This document shows, piece by piece, positions 7,198 to 16,360 of a DNA stretch of 64,000 nt. This DNA is from Pseudomonadales bacterium (lineage in GTDB: Bacteria > Pseudomonadota > Gammaproteobacteria > Pseudomonadales > Azotimanducaceae), in the NCBI GenBank assembly GCA_024234635.1, contig JACKNX010000017.1, forward strand, positions 27,791 to 91,790, given 5' to 3'. Both the position numbers and the translations under genes were made by a program. The number at the start of each line of letters is the position of its first letter. Within the stretch, counting starts at the first letter, position 1. The notes under the pieces are model-generated. The model saw nothing but the letters and a program-made list of their open reading frames with translations. It was not told the DNA's origin and ran no database searches.

Positions 7198-8862
7198 ATG
7201 GCGGAACTTGATCTGGTGATACGTGGCGGCTCTGTCGTCGATGGTACTGGCGCGCCTGCCCGAAAGGCGGACATCGGCGTACGCGACGGTCATATCGTCG
7301 CCATAGGCAGTGGTGTGGGCGGTGCAGCGAGGGAAATCGACGCCACGGGCAAGGTGGTGGCGCCCGGCTTCATCGATATCCACACACACTTCGACCCCCA
7401 ACTGTGCTGGGATGGTTACGCCACGCCGTCCATCGAACACGGCATCACCACAGTGGTCATCGGTAACTGTTCGCTGTCCCTGGCCCCCATTCGCGGTGCC
7501 GAAGGCGCGGACAAGATCGTGAAGATGTTTGGCGTGATCGAAGACATCAAGCAGCGTACGTTCGACGCGGCGGTGCCTTTTTCGTGGGAGAGTTTTCCGG
7601 AATATCTCAACCACATGCGCGGTGGTCTGGGTATCAACGTCGGCGCCCTGATCGGCCATTCGGCGCTGCGCTTCTACGTGATGGGCGCGCAGAGCCAGGA
7701 GCGGGCGGCAACGCCGGATGAGCTGGCCGAGATGTGCCGTCTGGTGGAAGAGGCGATGGCCGCCGGTGCCATGGGCATCTCGTCGTCCTACGTCGATATC
7801 GACGAGAAAGGCAAGCCGGTACCGAGCCAGCTGGCGACACTGGAAGAGAAGATAGCGCTGGCCAAAGCCATGGCAAAGAGCGGCCGGGGCATCTGGCAGA
7901 TCGTGCCTTATTTTCTGGATATGCAGCGGCAGATCGAGAACATTCGCGAACTGGGTGAAATCAGCCTGGCGGCGGGTGTTCCCTGCAGCCTGCAGCCGGT
8001 GCTCAGTTCCCCCACGTCGCCGCACGCCACCGAGATCATCCAGGCACTGGAGGCGGAACATGCCCGTGGCGCGCGGGTGTATGGTCAGGTGATGCCCCGC
8101 TGCTTCGATCTGAACATGCGCCTTTCCGAGACCAGCATGCTGCTGTTCTCCATGCCAGCCTGGAAGGCCATCATGGATCTGCCGGTTGCCGAACGAAAGA
8201 AACAGTTCGCTGATCCCGCGAAGCGGGACGTGCTGGTTGCGCAGATGAAGCAGACCGTCGGCATGGGTAGCGCGCTGCCGTTCATGACCGTGGGTGAAAC
8301 CAAGGCCAATCCGCAGTACCGCGGCCGTGCGCTGATGGAAATTGCGCAGGCCGAAGGCAAGGAAGTGGGTGAGGTCATCCTGGATCTGTCGCTGGCGGAT
8401 GACCTCGACACGGAGTTTCAGCTCAAGAACGTCATCAACGTCGACAAGGCCGCCGTTGCGGACCTCATCGATCATCCGCTGTGCCACTTCGGCGCTTCCG
8501 ATGCCGGTGCGCACATCACCCAGTTCTGCGGTACGGGTGATACCACCTATCTGCTGCAGCACTTCGTGCGGGAAACCGGCCGTATGACGCTGGAGCGGGC
8601 AGTCTTCCGCATGACGGGCGAAGTAGCCAAGGACTGGGGCCTGCACGACCGGGGCACCCTTGAAGCAGGCAAGGCTGCGGACATCGTGGTCTTCGATCCG
8701 GCGACGGTGACGGTAGGCGGTGAAGAGTTCGTGGACGATTTCCCTGGCGAGGCACGACGGTACGTGCGCCGCGCGAAAGGATTTTCCGCGGTGGTGGTGA
8801 ACGGCGAGATGGTCTACGACGGCCAGGCCTACACCAGCGCCCGTCCAGGACGAATCGTTTGA
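7198..8862 (+). CDS. amidohydrolase, N-acyl-D-amino-acid deacylase family
   Basis: A 554-aa metal-dependent amidohydrolase. It has the small composite N-terminal beta domain, the HTHFDP metal site (H-x-H near residue 60), a GHSALR segment, and the late motif FGASDAGAH followed by GTLEAGKAADIVVFD, typical of the D-aminoacylase branch that hydrolyses N-acyl-D-amino acids or related amides to the free acid. The exact substrate is unknown. ATG 7198 follows AGGAGA. The gene stands 162 bases after the acyl-CoA dehydrogenase, and a hairpin terminator lies 40 bases beyond its stop. Confidence 0.88.
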   Translation: MAELDLVIRGGSVVDGTGAPARKADIGVRDGHIVAIGSGVGGAAREIDATGKVVAPGFIDIHTHFDPQLCWDGYATPSIEHGITTVVIGNCSLSLAPIRGAEGADKIVKMFGVIEDIKQRTFDAAVPFSWESFPEYLNHMRGGLGINVGALIGHSALRFYVMGAQSQERAATPDELAEMCRLVEEAMAAGAMGISSSYVDIDEKGKPVPSQLATLEEKIALAKAMAKSGRGIWQIVPYFLDMQRQIENIRELGEISLAAGVPCSLQPVLSSPTSPHATEIIQALEAEHARGARVYGQVMPRCFDLNMRLSETSMLLFSMPAWKAIMDLPVAERKKQFADPAKRDVLVAQMKQTVGMGSALPFMTVGETKANPQYRGRALMEIAQAEGKEVGEVILDLSLADDLDTEFQLKNVINVDKAAVADLIDHPLCHFGASDAGAHITQFCGTGDTTYLLQHFVRETGRMTLERAVFRMTGEVAKDWGLHDRGTLEAGKAADIVVFDPATVTVGGEEFVDDFPGEARRYVRRAKGFSAVVVNGEMVYDGQAYTSARPGRIV

Positions 8863-8901
8863 CGTAGAAGGCGCGCTTGCGCTGTCCTTTGTAAAAATTA
8901 C

Positions 8902-8921
8902 AAGGGCGCTCCCGCGCCCTT
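8902..8921. terminator. bidirectional hairpin terminator between amidohydrolase and trxC
   Basis: A perfect 8-bp stem, AAGGGCGC and GCGCCCTT, with a TCCC loop is followed on the plus strand by TTGTTTG and on the minus strand by TGTAATTTTTA. It lies between two convergent genes and can serve both. An overlapping AT hairpin (TTGTAA-AAA-TTACAA, 8889-8903) abuts it. Confidence 0.7.
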
Positions 8922-8934
8922 TGTTTGCTGGCTG

Positions 8935-9390
8935 TTACGTGGGCCGCCGCGTTGCTGTTTCCTGTTGCACCCACTGCACGATGGCGCCCAGCGGCATGGC
9001 GCCGCTGCGCCGGGCGATTTCCTTCCCGCCCATGAACAGGCAGAGCGTCGGGATGCTCTGGATGCGGTAGCGCCCCGCGACGCCAGCGGCCTCGTCCACA
9101 TTCACCTTGGCCAGGCGCACGAAAGGTTCCAGTTGCGCGGCCGCCTGCGCAAACGCGGGCGCCATCGCCTTGCAGGGGCCGCACCACTCGGCCCAGAAAT
9201 CCACCAGCACCGGAATATCCGAGCGCCCGATCTGGCGGTCGAAGTTTGCATCCGTGAGCGTCACCGGATGGGCGGTAAACAGCGGCTGCCTGCAACCGGC
9301 GCAGCGTGGTCGATCGCCAAGGCGCCCCTCAGGGACACGATTCGCCGCTCCGCAGCCGGGGCACACCACGTGCAGTTTGTCGGTACTCAT
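8935..9390 (-). CDS. trxC: thioredoxin 2 (zinc-binding thioredoxin)
   Basis: A 151-aa cytoplasmic disulfide reductase. The thioredoxin fold carries the active site WCGPC (Cys70 and Cys73) and the cis-Pro segment SIPTLCLF. Ahead of it is the N-terminal zinc ribbon that distinguishes TrxC from TrxA, with CxxC pairs at Cys10/13 and Cys30/33. In other proteobacteria TrxC belongs to oxidative-stress defence; no OxyR site was identified here. It is convergent with the amidohydrolase gene across the shared terminator and divergent from the next enoyl-CoA hydratase. Confidence 0.95.
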   Translation of the reverse strand: MSTDKLHVVCPGCGAANRVPEGRLGDRPRCAGCRQPLFTAHPVTLTDANFDRQIGRSDIPVLVDFWAEWCGPCKAMAPAFAQAAAQLEPFVRLAKVNVDEAAGVAGRYRIQSIPTLCLFMGGKEIARRSGAMPLGAIVQWVQQETATRRPT

Positions 9391-9530
9391 GATCGCGGCT
9401 CCGTACGCTCGTCGAGGGCGCTGATTGATCCTTCGCGGATAGATGGGGGCGGATTCGGTTTTTTCCAGAGACCGATGGGCCGGCCGGAGACGCGGTAAAC
9501 TCCGCGACGATCAAACAGCCGGGACGAGAC

Positions 9531-10295
9531 ATGAGCGCGGATGAACTGCTGGTGGAAAAAAGGGGCGAGGTGGAATGGGTCACCCTGAATCGACCGGATA
9601 GCCTGAATGCCCTCAACAGCAGCCTGACGAAGTCGCTGCGCACGTACTTTGAAACCAAGTACGACGATATGTCGACACGCGTCATCGTTCTGCGCGGGGC
9701 AGGGCGTGCGTTCTGTGCGGGCCTGGATCTGAAGGATGTTGGTGGCGGCGGGCAGTCCGTTGAGGAGAGCCTGAGAAAACAGGTGTCCGTTCGGGACATC
9801 TACAAGGCCATGCGACGCTGCCCGCAGCCCATCGTGTCGCTGATCAGGGGCGCCGCCTGCGGTGGCGGATTCTCCCTGGCGCTCGCGTCGGACATCCGCA
9901 TCCTCGGCGAAAGCGCCAAGATGAACGCCGCCTACATCACCATTGGCGCCTCAGGGTGTGACATGGGGTCGAGTTATTTCCTGCCGCGCCTGGTGGGCAC
10001 ATCGCTGGCGTCGGAACTGTTGTTGACGGGGCGCTTCATCTATCCGGCGGAGGCGTTGGCGCATCGGCTGGTGTCGCGGGTGGTGCCGGACGCTGAACTG
10101 GACACCGCGGCGGACGACCTGATCGCGGCGATACTCGCCAACACCCGGTTTGGCGTCAGCCTGACGAAGGATGCGCTGAACTTCTCCATTGACGCCCCCG
10201 GGCTCGATGCCGCGATGGCGATGGAAGACAGGAACCAGATGCTGGCGATTTCTTCCGGTGAGTTCGCGGCGCGCGTCAAAGCCTTCACCCGGTGA
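9531..10295 (+). CDS. enoyl-CoA hydratase/isomerase family protein
   Basis: A 254-aa crotonase-fold protein. It shows VTLNRPDSLNALN, the oxyanion-hole segment GAGRAFCAGLDLKD, GAACGGGFSLALASD and the distinctive GASGCDMGSSYFLPRLVG that marks a large environmental subgroup with undefined substrate. Reaction on a CoA thioester (hydration, isomerisation or C-C cleavage) is expected from the fold. ATG 9531 is the natural start and agrees with family N termini. It is convergent with the acyl-CoA carboxylase gene; the two stops are separated by a 13-bp hairpin. Confidence 0.9.
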   Translation: MSADELLVEKRGEVEWVTLNRPDSLNALNSSLTKSLRTYFETKYDDMSTRVIVLRGAGRAFCAGLDLKDVGGGGQSVEESLRKQVSVRDIYKAMRRCPQPIVSLIRGAACGGGFSLALASDIRILGESAKMNAAYITIGASGCDMGSSYFLPRLVGTSLASELLLTGRFIYPAEALAHRLVSRVVPDAELDTAADDLIAAILANTRFGVSLTKDALNFSIDAPGLDAAMAMEDRNQMLAISSGEFAARVKAFTR

Positions 10296-10311
10296 TGACG
10301 CGCGCAACGCG

Positions 10312-10343
10312 GTGGAACAACCCGGGGGCGCGGGTTGCTCCAC
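10312..10343. terminator. hairpin between convergent genes
   Basis: GTGGAACAACCCG (10312-10324) pairs with CGGGTTGCTCCAC (10331-10343) with one mismatch and a six-base loop. There is no T run, but its place between the convergent stops at 10295 and 10352 fits a bidirectional transcription barrier. Confidence 0.5.
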
Positions 10344-10351
10344 GGCGACCG

Positions 10352-13300
10352 TTACCAGGTATCGACGTTGCGCCGCTTTTTCCCATGCCGCGTCGGCAAC
10401 GGCAGCGTCGCGTTCAGTGACTGCGCAATCCAGCGGCGCGATTCCGCGGGATCGATCACATCGTCCACGGCAAACGAAACGCCAGCGCTCAGCGCCTTGC
10501 CGCGCTGGTAGGCGGCGTTGACCAGCTGGTCATAACGGGCCTTCCGTGCGGCGGGGTCGTCGATGGCGGCGAGCTCATTGCGGAAACCGAGTTTCACCTG
10601 TCCTTCCAGCCCCATTCCACCGAACTCGGCAGTGGGCCAGGCTACGGTGCAGAAGGGCTCCTTCATGCTGCCACCGGCCATGGCCTGCGCGCCGAGACCG
10701 TAGGCCTTGCGCAGCACGATCGTGAGCAGCGGTATGGTGAGATTGGCGCCGGTGACAAACAGACGACTGCAGTGGCGCACGAGCCCGGTGGTCTCCACTT
10801 CGGGCCCCACCATCATGCCGGGTGTGTCGCACAGCACCAGCATCGGGATATCGAAGGCGTCGCACAGCTGCATGAAGCGCGCCGCCTTGTCGGAGCCGTC
10901 GCTGTCGATGGCGCCGGACAGATGCTGTGGATTGTTTGCCAGCAGGCCGATGGGGCGCCCCTCCACGCGAATGAACGCGGTGACGATGCCCAGACCGAAA
11001 CCGGCCCTGAGCTCCAGCACGCTGCCTTCGTCCGCCAGCGTGCGGATCACCTCGCGCACGTCGTAAACGCGCAGGCGATTCTCCGGCACGATGTTGCGCA
11101 GCTTGCGCTGGTCCACGCAGGACCAGGTCTGGACGCGGCCCTGGAAGTAACCGAGGTACTGCTTTGCAACCTCCACTGCCTCCACTTCGTCTTCCACTGC
11201 CACGTCGACCACGCCGCTGGCGATCTGCACGTCGATAGGGCCGATTTCTTCAGGCCGGAATACGCCCAGGCCACCCCCTTCGATGAGCGCGGGTCCGCCC
11301 ATGCCGATGTTGGAATCCCGGGTGGCGATGATGACGTCGCAGCAGCCGAGCAGCGATGCATTGCCGGCGAAGCAGAAGCGTGAAGTGATGCCGATGAGTG
11401 GCACCTGTCCGCTGAGACGTCCCATGCTGGCAAAGGTTGGTGTATCGAGCGGACGGTAGGCCATTTCATCCCGTCCCTGGCCGGCGTCACTGGTTTCCCG
11501 GCCGCCCTGACGCTTGCCGCCGGTGCCGGCCCGCCCACCGCCGCCTTCCGCGAACAGCACTACCGGGATAGACCATTTCTCGGCCAGCTCCAGCATGCGG
11601 TCCGTCTTCGGATGGTTGACCGCGCCCTGGGTGCCGGCAAGCACGGTGTAGTCATAGGCCATGACGACCGTGCGGCCTTTCTCCGGCCCGAAATGCGCGC
11701 CGTTTACCGTCCCGACGCCGGTCACCATGCCGTCCGTGGGGAACTTGCGGATCACTTCCGCCATGGGCAGGCCGGTACCGGGCGTGAGCACAAGCTGTCC
11801 GTGTTCCGTGAAGCTTCCAGCATCGCAGAGCTGGCCGATATTCTCGCGCGCCGTGCGTTGGCCTGTTTTCCTGCGTTTGGCCACTGCATCGGGGCGTGCA
11901 GCGTCCAGCGTGATCTCGTGGCGTTCGATGACTTCGGCCACGTCGGGGCGTATGAGATCGAGATCTTCCTCCACCGTGGTGGTTTCCGCCTGCGCCAGAT
12001 CGGCGCGTGGCTCCACGTAGGCAAGGGGGTGCTCCGCGAACACGGTATCACCTTCCGCAACGGTGACTTCCTTCACGACGCCACCGGTCGTCGCTCGGAT
12101 CTCGTGTTCCATTTTCATGGCTTCCATGATCATCACCACCTGACCGGGCCGCACGGCATCGCCACTGGAAATGCTGACGCTGACGAGTGTGCCCTGCATC
12201 GGGGCGACGAGGGCGTCGGTTCCGGCCGGCCCCGCGTGACTGCCGGCCCTGCCGGCGCTGGACTTCGGCGCGGCGCTGGCTGACTTGCCATAGTCCAGTA
12301 CCGCCAGTGGGTCCACGGCGTCGACCTTCACACCGGCTTTGCCGGTGGCGCTGGCCCTCTCCGCGACAAAGTGGCGAACCTCGCGGGGAATACCGCTCAG
12401 CAACTCGGCCATGCAGGTGTCCACGAATCGGGTGTGCACGGCCAGTGCCGGCAGCGCCGGGTGGGTGACGATGGCACGCAGGAATCCGATGTTGGTTTCC
12501 AGGCCTTCGATGCGGAAGTCCGCCAGCGCCCGGTCCGCGGCGCGCAGTGCCGCGGCGAAGTCTCCGCGGGTGTGAACGATGACCTTGGCCAGCAGTGAAT
12601 CGAAACTGGGATTGGTCGTGTAACCCGAGTAGCCGAAAGTATCTGTGCGAATACCGGGGCCGCTGGGTACATCAAACGCCGTCAGGGTGCCGCCGCTCGG
12701 GCGCGTGCTGCCGTCGGCCTGCATGGTCTCCATGTTCACGCGGCATTGAATGGCATGGCCGCGGGGCGGCTGTGCGCCGATGTCGGCGAGACCAAGCTCG
12801 GCCAGTGTCCGGCCTTGCGCGATGGCGAGTTGCGTCTGCACCAGATCGACGCCGAAGACGGCTTCGGTGACCGTGTGTTCCACCTGCAGACGGGCGTTGG
12901 CTTCGATGAAATAGAAGGCGTTGCGCGCCGGCTCGTAGAGAAATTCGAAGGTTCCCAGGCTCTCGTAACCGGCGACCTCGGCCAGGCGTACGGCGTCGTT
13001 CTGCATTGCTTCGCGGATGGCCTGGGGCAGAAAGGGGGCCGGCGCAATTTCCACGAGCTTCTGATGCCGCCTCTGCACTGTGCAGTCCCGGGTACCAAGG
13101 TGCACGACGCTGCCGGCGCCGTCGGCGGCGATCTGGACCTCGATGTGACGCGCCTCGGCGACAAACTGCTCCACGTACACGGCGCCATTGCCGAAGGCGG
13201 CGCGCGCTTCTGAGCTGGCGCGTGCAAAGGCGTCGCTGATTTCCTCCGCGGCGTCCACCACGCGCATGCCACGACCGCCGCCGCCCGCGATGGCCTTGAT

Positions 13301-13762
13301 GACCATGCGCGAACCGGCTGGCAGCCCCTGGAAGAAAGCGCGCGCGTCGTCCTCGGTAACCGCGGTGCTGATTCCCGGCACCGTGGGTACGCCGTGTTCG
13401 TGCGCGTGTCGGCGCGCGGTGCCCTTGTCCCCGAACAGCGCCAGCAGCGCAGGGGAAGGGCCGACAAATTTCAGGCCCGCCGCCTGGCAGGCCGTTGCGA
13501 AGTCCGCGTTTTCGCTCAGAAAACCGTAGCCGGGGTGCACCAGCGTGCAGCCTTCCGCCAAGGCGACGTCGACGATGGCGCCCGCATCCAGGTAGGCGCG
13601 CGCGCCGCTGCCAGGCAGCTGTACCGCGCTGTCCGCCTTCGTCACATGCAGCGAACGGGCGTCATCGGTTGAGTAGACGGCAACGGTGGGTATGCCCAGA
13701 TCCGCCGCGGCGCGCGCGATGCGAATGGCAATTTCACCGCGATTGGCGATGAGCAGCTTCAT
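10352..13762 (-). CDS. single-chain acyl-CoA carboxylase (BC-BCCP-CT fusion)
   Basis: An 1136-aa biotin-dependent carboxylase that should add CO2 to the alpha carbon of an acyl-CoA using ATP and bicarbonate. The N-terminal biotin carboxylase domain (about 1-450) has KLLIANRGEIAIRI and the ATP-grasp loop IKAIAGGGGRGM. A biotin carrier domain (about 515-585) has EAMKM, with Lys550 as biotin site. The carboxyltransferase domain (about 600-1136) has TARENIGQL, GGGGRAGTGG and LCDTPGMMVG. Most acyl-CoA carboxylases split these functions between subunits; the all-in-one order and size match single-chain long-chain acyl-CoA carboxylases. Substrate length is not readable. It lies 42 bases after the P450 gene, probably in one operon. 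Confidence 0.93.
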   Translation of the reverse strand: MKLLIANRGEIAIRIARAAADLGIPTVAVYSTDDARSLHVTKADSAVQLPGSGARAYLDAGAIVDVALAEGCTLVHPGYGFLSENADFATACQAAGLKFVGPSPALLALFGDKGTARRHAHEHGVPTVPGISTAVTEDDARAFFQGLPAGSRMVIKAIAGGGGRGMRVVDAAEEISDAFARASSEARAAFGNGAVYVEQFVAEARHIEVQIAADGAGSVVHLGTRDCTVQRRHQKLVEIAPAPFLPQAIREAMQNDAVRLAEVAGYESLGTFEFLYEPARNAFYFIEANARLQVEHTVTEAVFGVDLVQTQLAIAQGRTLAELGLADIGAQPPRGHAIQCRVNMETMQADGSTRPSGGTLTAFDVPSGPGIRTDTFGYSGYTTNPSFDSLLAKVIVHTRGDFAAALRAADRALADFRIEGLETNIGFLRAIVTHPALPALAVHTRFVDTCMAELLSGIPREVRHFVAERASATGKAGVKVDAVDPLAVLDYGKSASAAPKSSAGRAGSHAGPAGTDALVAPMQGTLVSVSISSGDAVRPGQVVMIMEAMKMEHEIRATTGGVVKEVTVAEGDTVFAEHPLAYVEPRADLAQAETTTVEEDLDLIRPDVAEVIERHEITLDAARPDAVAKRRKTGQRTARENIGQLCDAGSFTEHGQLVLTPGTGLPMAEVIRKFPTDGMVTGVGTVNGAHFGPEKGRTVVMAYDYTVLAGTQGAVNHPKTDRMLELAEKWSIPVVLFAEGGGGRAGTGGKRQGGRETSDAGQGRDEMAYRPLDTPTFASMGRLSGQVPLIGITSRFCFAGNASLLGCCDVIIATRDSNIGMGGPALIEGGGLGVFRPEEIGPIDVQIASGVVDVAVEDEVEAVEVAKQYLGYFQGRVQTWSCVDQRKLRNIVPENRLRVYDVREVIRTLADEGSVLELRAGFGLGIVTAFIRVEGRPIGLLANNPQHLSGAIDSDGSDKAARFMQLCDAFDIPMLVLCDTPGMMVGPEVETTGLVRHCSRLFVTGANLTIPLLTIVLRKAYGLGAQAMAGGSMKEPFCTVAWPTAEFGGMGLEGQVKLGFRNELAAIDDPAARKARYDQLVNAAYQRGKALSAGVSFAVDDVIDPAESRRWIAQSLNATLPLPTRHGKKRRNVDTW

Positions 13763-13804
13763 ATCCTCTCCCCGGTTGTATGTCTTTCGTGGCCGGCCGT
13801 GCTC

Positions 13805-15091
13805 TCAGCGGCGCTCGAACGCCACGTGCAGCCCCAGCATGCCATGCAGCAGCGCATTGGGAGCAAACGTTGGCGGACTGGCGCCATCGGCCAGCCGGAA
13901 ATTCTTCAAGCGCTCGAAGATTACCCGGAAGGCGATGTTCATTTCCCGGCGCGCCAGCGCAGCCCCCAGGCAGTGGTGAATGCCGATGCCGAACGCCACG
14001 TGCTGGCGCAGGTTGTCGCGTTGGATGTCGAATCGCAGCGGATCGTCGAACACCCGCTCGTCGTGATTGGCCGAGGCGAAGCGTGCGAAGCAGACGCTGT
14101 TGGCCGGAATGGTCACGCCGTGCAGGGTGACGTCGCGCGTGGTTCGGCGGAACATGTTGGAGGACGGGCTGGAGATGCGCAGCACTTCCTCCACGAAGCG
14201 GCTGATCATTTCCGGGCCGTGGTCGGCCTCCAGAAGCGCGTACTGATCCGGATTGTCGATAAGCAGCCAGATACCCTCCGTGAGCGAGGCGGCCGTCGTT
14301 TCGTTGCCGGCTACCAGGATCTGCGACAGCATGGACAGGCACTCCGCGTTGTCCAGCGGCTTTTCGCCGTCGATGCTGGCGTTGACCACTTTGGACAGGA
14401 TGTCGTCCCGCGGTTCGGCACGGCGCTCGTCCATGCGTTGCACGAAGTAGCGCTGGAATTCGAGGATGCCCTTCGCCGCCGCAAGCTGGCCGTCCCGGTC
14501 GAGCTGCTGGCTCAGGTTGCCGATGAAGGCTTCCGTCCACGCACGCAGGCGCGGCAAATCCGCTTCCGGCGTGCCGATCTGCGAGGCAATCACCCGCAGC
14601 GGCAGCGGAATGCCGAAGGCTTCGAGGAAGTTGCACTGCCCCGCATCGATGAATCCGTCGATCAGGTGGTTCGAGGTGGCGTCGATGAATGGCTCCAGCG
14701 CACGCAGATTCGCAGGGCCGAAGGCGCCATCCACGAATTTGCGGTAGCGCCGCTGCAGTGGCGGATCCTGGGTGAGCATGGTGGGGACATTCGGGTAGGA
14801 CTCCGCCATGACTGCGCGCATATCCGGGTCGTCACTGGCGGTAGCCCGGCTCATGGCGGCCGGCATCACACTGGAGAACGTTTCCGGGTCCTGGGCCATT
14901 GCCACGACGTCCTCGTGGCGGGAAATGAACCAGATGCCGCTTGCGGGGTCACGGAACACCGGGGCTTCGCTGCGCAGGCGCCGGTTCATTCCGTACGGGC
15001 AGCGGAGCAGCTCCGGGTGCATCGGTACAAGTTCGTGGATGGGGCACTGTTCGGCGTGACGCACGGCATCGTGCGCGCTCGTGTAGGTCAT
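13805..15091 (-). CDS. cytochrome P450
   Basis: A 428-aa soluble bacterial P450. The I-helix oxygen-activation motif is LVAGNETTAAS, the K-helix ExxR is EEVLR, and the heme-thiolate loop is FGIGIHHCLGAALA with Cys374 as the iron ligand. It would monooxygenate a hydrophobic substrate using electrons from separate ferredoxin and reductase partners, none of which are adjacent. ATG 15091 gives the usual length; the longer frame upstream to 15214 has no support. It heads the unit that continues into the single-chain acyl-CoA carboxylase, hinting that hydroxylated acids may enter CoA metabolism, which is inference. Confidence 0.95.
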   Translation of the reverse strand: MTYTSAHDAVRHAEQCPIHELVPMHPELLRCPYGMNRRLRSEAPVFRDPASGIWFISRHEDVVAMAQDPETFSSVMPAAMSRATASDDPDMRAVMAESYPNVPTMLTQDPPLQRRYRKFVDGAFGPANLRALEPFIDATSNHLIDGFIDAGQCNFLEAFGIPLPLRVIASQIGTPEADLPRLRAWTEAFIGNLSQQLDRDGQLAAAKGILEFQRYFVQRMDERRAEPRDDILSKVVNASIDGEKPLDNAECLSMLSQILVAGNETTAASLTEGIWLLIDNPDQYALLEADHGPEMISRFVEEVLRISSPSSNMFRRTTRDVTLHGVTIPANSVCFARFASANHDERVFDDPLRFDIQRDNLRQHVAFGIGIHHCLGAALARREMNIAFRVIFERLKNFRLADGASPPTFAPNALLHGMLGLHVAFERR

Positions 15092-15234
15092 GACGGTTCT
15101 ACCTGGATTGCCGCAAAGCGCCGGATTATCGCACGAGCGGAGCCGAAGCCGTGGACAGTGGGCTCGTGATCTGGCGGGTTCTCGCTGCGCCATGCGAGAC
15201 TGCGCGCGGACCATCCCGGGAGACTGGAATCGTG

Positions 15235-15822
15235 ATGCAGGTGGAACCCGTTGTACTGAGCGGGGCGCATGTGCGCCTGGAGCCGCTCACAGCAGACCAT
15301 GTGGAGGCGCTGTGGGCCGTGGCGCAATACCCGGAAATCTGGCGGTACATGCCGTTCCGGGCGGGCACCCGCGAGGAATACGAAGGCCTCGTCGGCGCGC
15401 TGCTGTCCGGTCAGCGCGCGGGACTGACCCTGCCGTTCGTCACCGTGCGATTGCATCCTGAGCCGCAGGTGGTCGGTTCGACCAGCTTCCTGGAGATCAA
15501 TCCGGTGCACCACCGACTTGAAATCGGCAGCACCTGGGTTACTCCGGCGCACCAGCGCAGCCCGGTGAATACCGAGGCCAAACTGCTGCAGATGACGCAC
15601 GCCTTCGAGGTGCTCGGTTGCAACCGCGTGGAGTTCAAGACCGATTCGCTCAACGCAACGTCACGCGCGGCGCTGGCGCGCATCGGAGCGGTGGAGGAAG
15701 GCACGTTCCGCAACCATATGATCATGCCGGATGGCCGCATCCGGCACAGTGTCTGGTTCTCCATCACCCGCGAGGAATGGCCGGCGGCGAAGGCGCGGCT
15801 GGTCCGCCGTTTGTCGGACTGA
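15235..15822 (+). CDS. GNAT family N-acetyltransferase (RimJ/RimL-like)
   Basis: A 195-aa acetyl-CoA-dependent N-acyltransferase. The N-terminal LSGAHVRLEPLTADHVEAL and the C-terminal NRVEFKTDSLNATSRAALARIGAVEEG are typical of the branch containing ribosomal-protein alanine acetyltransferases, though many members acetylate small molecules or other proteins. ATG 15235 follows GGGAGA at a somewhat long distance; GTG 15232 is an equal candidate. It is divergent from the P450 gene and convergent with the SRPBCC gene. The acceptor is unknown. Confidence 0.85.
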   Translation: MQVEPVVLSGAHVRLEPLTADHVEALWAVAQYPEIWRYMPFRAGTREEYEGLVGALLSGQRAGLTLPFVTVRLHPEPQVVGSTSFLEINPVHHRLEIGSTWVTPAHQRSPVNTEAKLLQMTHAFEVLGCNRVEFKTDSLNATSRAALARIGAVEEGTFRNHMIMPDGRIRHSVWFSITREEWPAAKARLVRRLSD

Positions 15823-15876
15823 GCGTTCGAGGACCGGCCGAAGTCGGCTGCGTTGGTTTGACGGCGCGCCGCGCGG

Positions 15877-16347
15877 TCAGCCGCCGAGGTGTCGACGCAA
15901 CCCCTGCAGTTCGCTTCGCCACCAGTCCGCGGCCCTCGCAAGGGTGGCGGCGTCAGGGAATCCGTGTCGGGACACATGTTCGCGCGGAATTTCCGCCCAG
16001 CCGTGATGCTCCACCGTTACCCGGGTCTCGTTGCCCACCGCTTCGAACCGCACGTGCACTTCGGTGCGCTGGTCGATGTCGAACGCTGGCGGGCACCACG
16101 TGAACGCCAGGTGCATACCCGGTTGCCAGCTCAGGATGGTGCCGATTTCGAGACAGCGGCCGTCGGGCAGCGTGGCGGTCAGCCGGCCGCCTTCGCCGCC
16201 CGTGAATGCGAGCGCGCCGTCGCCCTCGCTGGTGAGCGCAAACAGGTCGGACGGTTGCCACCACGCCGCGATCTCGCGCGTGAATACGTCAAATGCCCGC
16301 GCGGGTGACGTAGGCACGCGAATGGCCACGAGTACCGATGAGGTCAT
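15877..16347 (-). CDS. SRPBCC (AHA1-like) domain protein
   Basis: A 156-aa START/SRPBCC-fold protein with the pattern of the bacterial AHA1-like family: an N-terminal strand with VPTSPARAFDVFTREIAAWWQ, GGRLTATLPDG, LAFTWCPPAF, and VTVEHHGWAEI near the C-terminal helix. Such proteins bind hydrophobic ligands and are very often encoded with an ArsR-type repressor, as here. It is the third gene of a VOC-ArsR-SRPBCC unit, 13 bases after the ArsR stop. Ligand unknown. Confidence 0.85.
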   Translation of the reverse strand: MTSSVLVAIRVPTSPARAFDVFTREIAAWWQPSDLFALTSEGDGALAFTGGEGGRLTATLPDGRCLEIGTILSWQPGMHLAFTWCPPAFDIDQRTEVHVRFEAVGNETRVTVEHHGWAEIPREHVSRHGFPDAATLARAADWWRSELQGLRRHLGG

Positions 16348-16360
16348 GGATTGTGTGCCC

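Noticed and set aside
7144..8646. 500-aa minus-strand open frame over the amidohydrolase.
   Set aside because: It is a GC-rich shadow with His/Arg/Gln-rich composition; the plus-strand protein has complete metal motifs.
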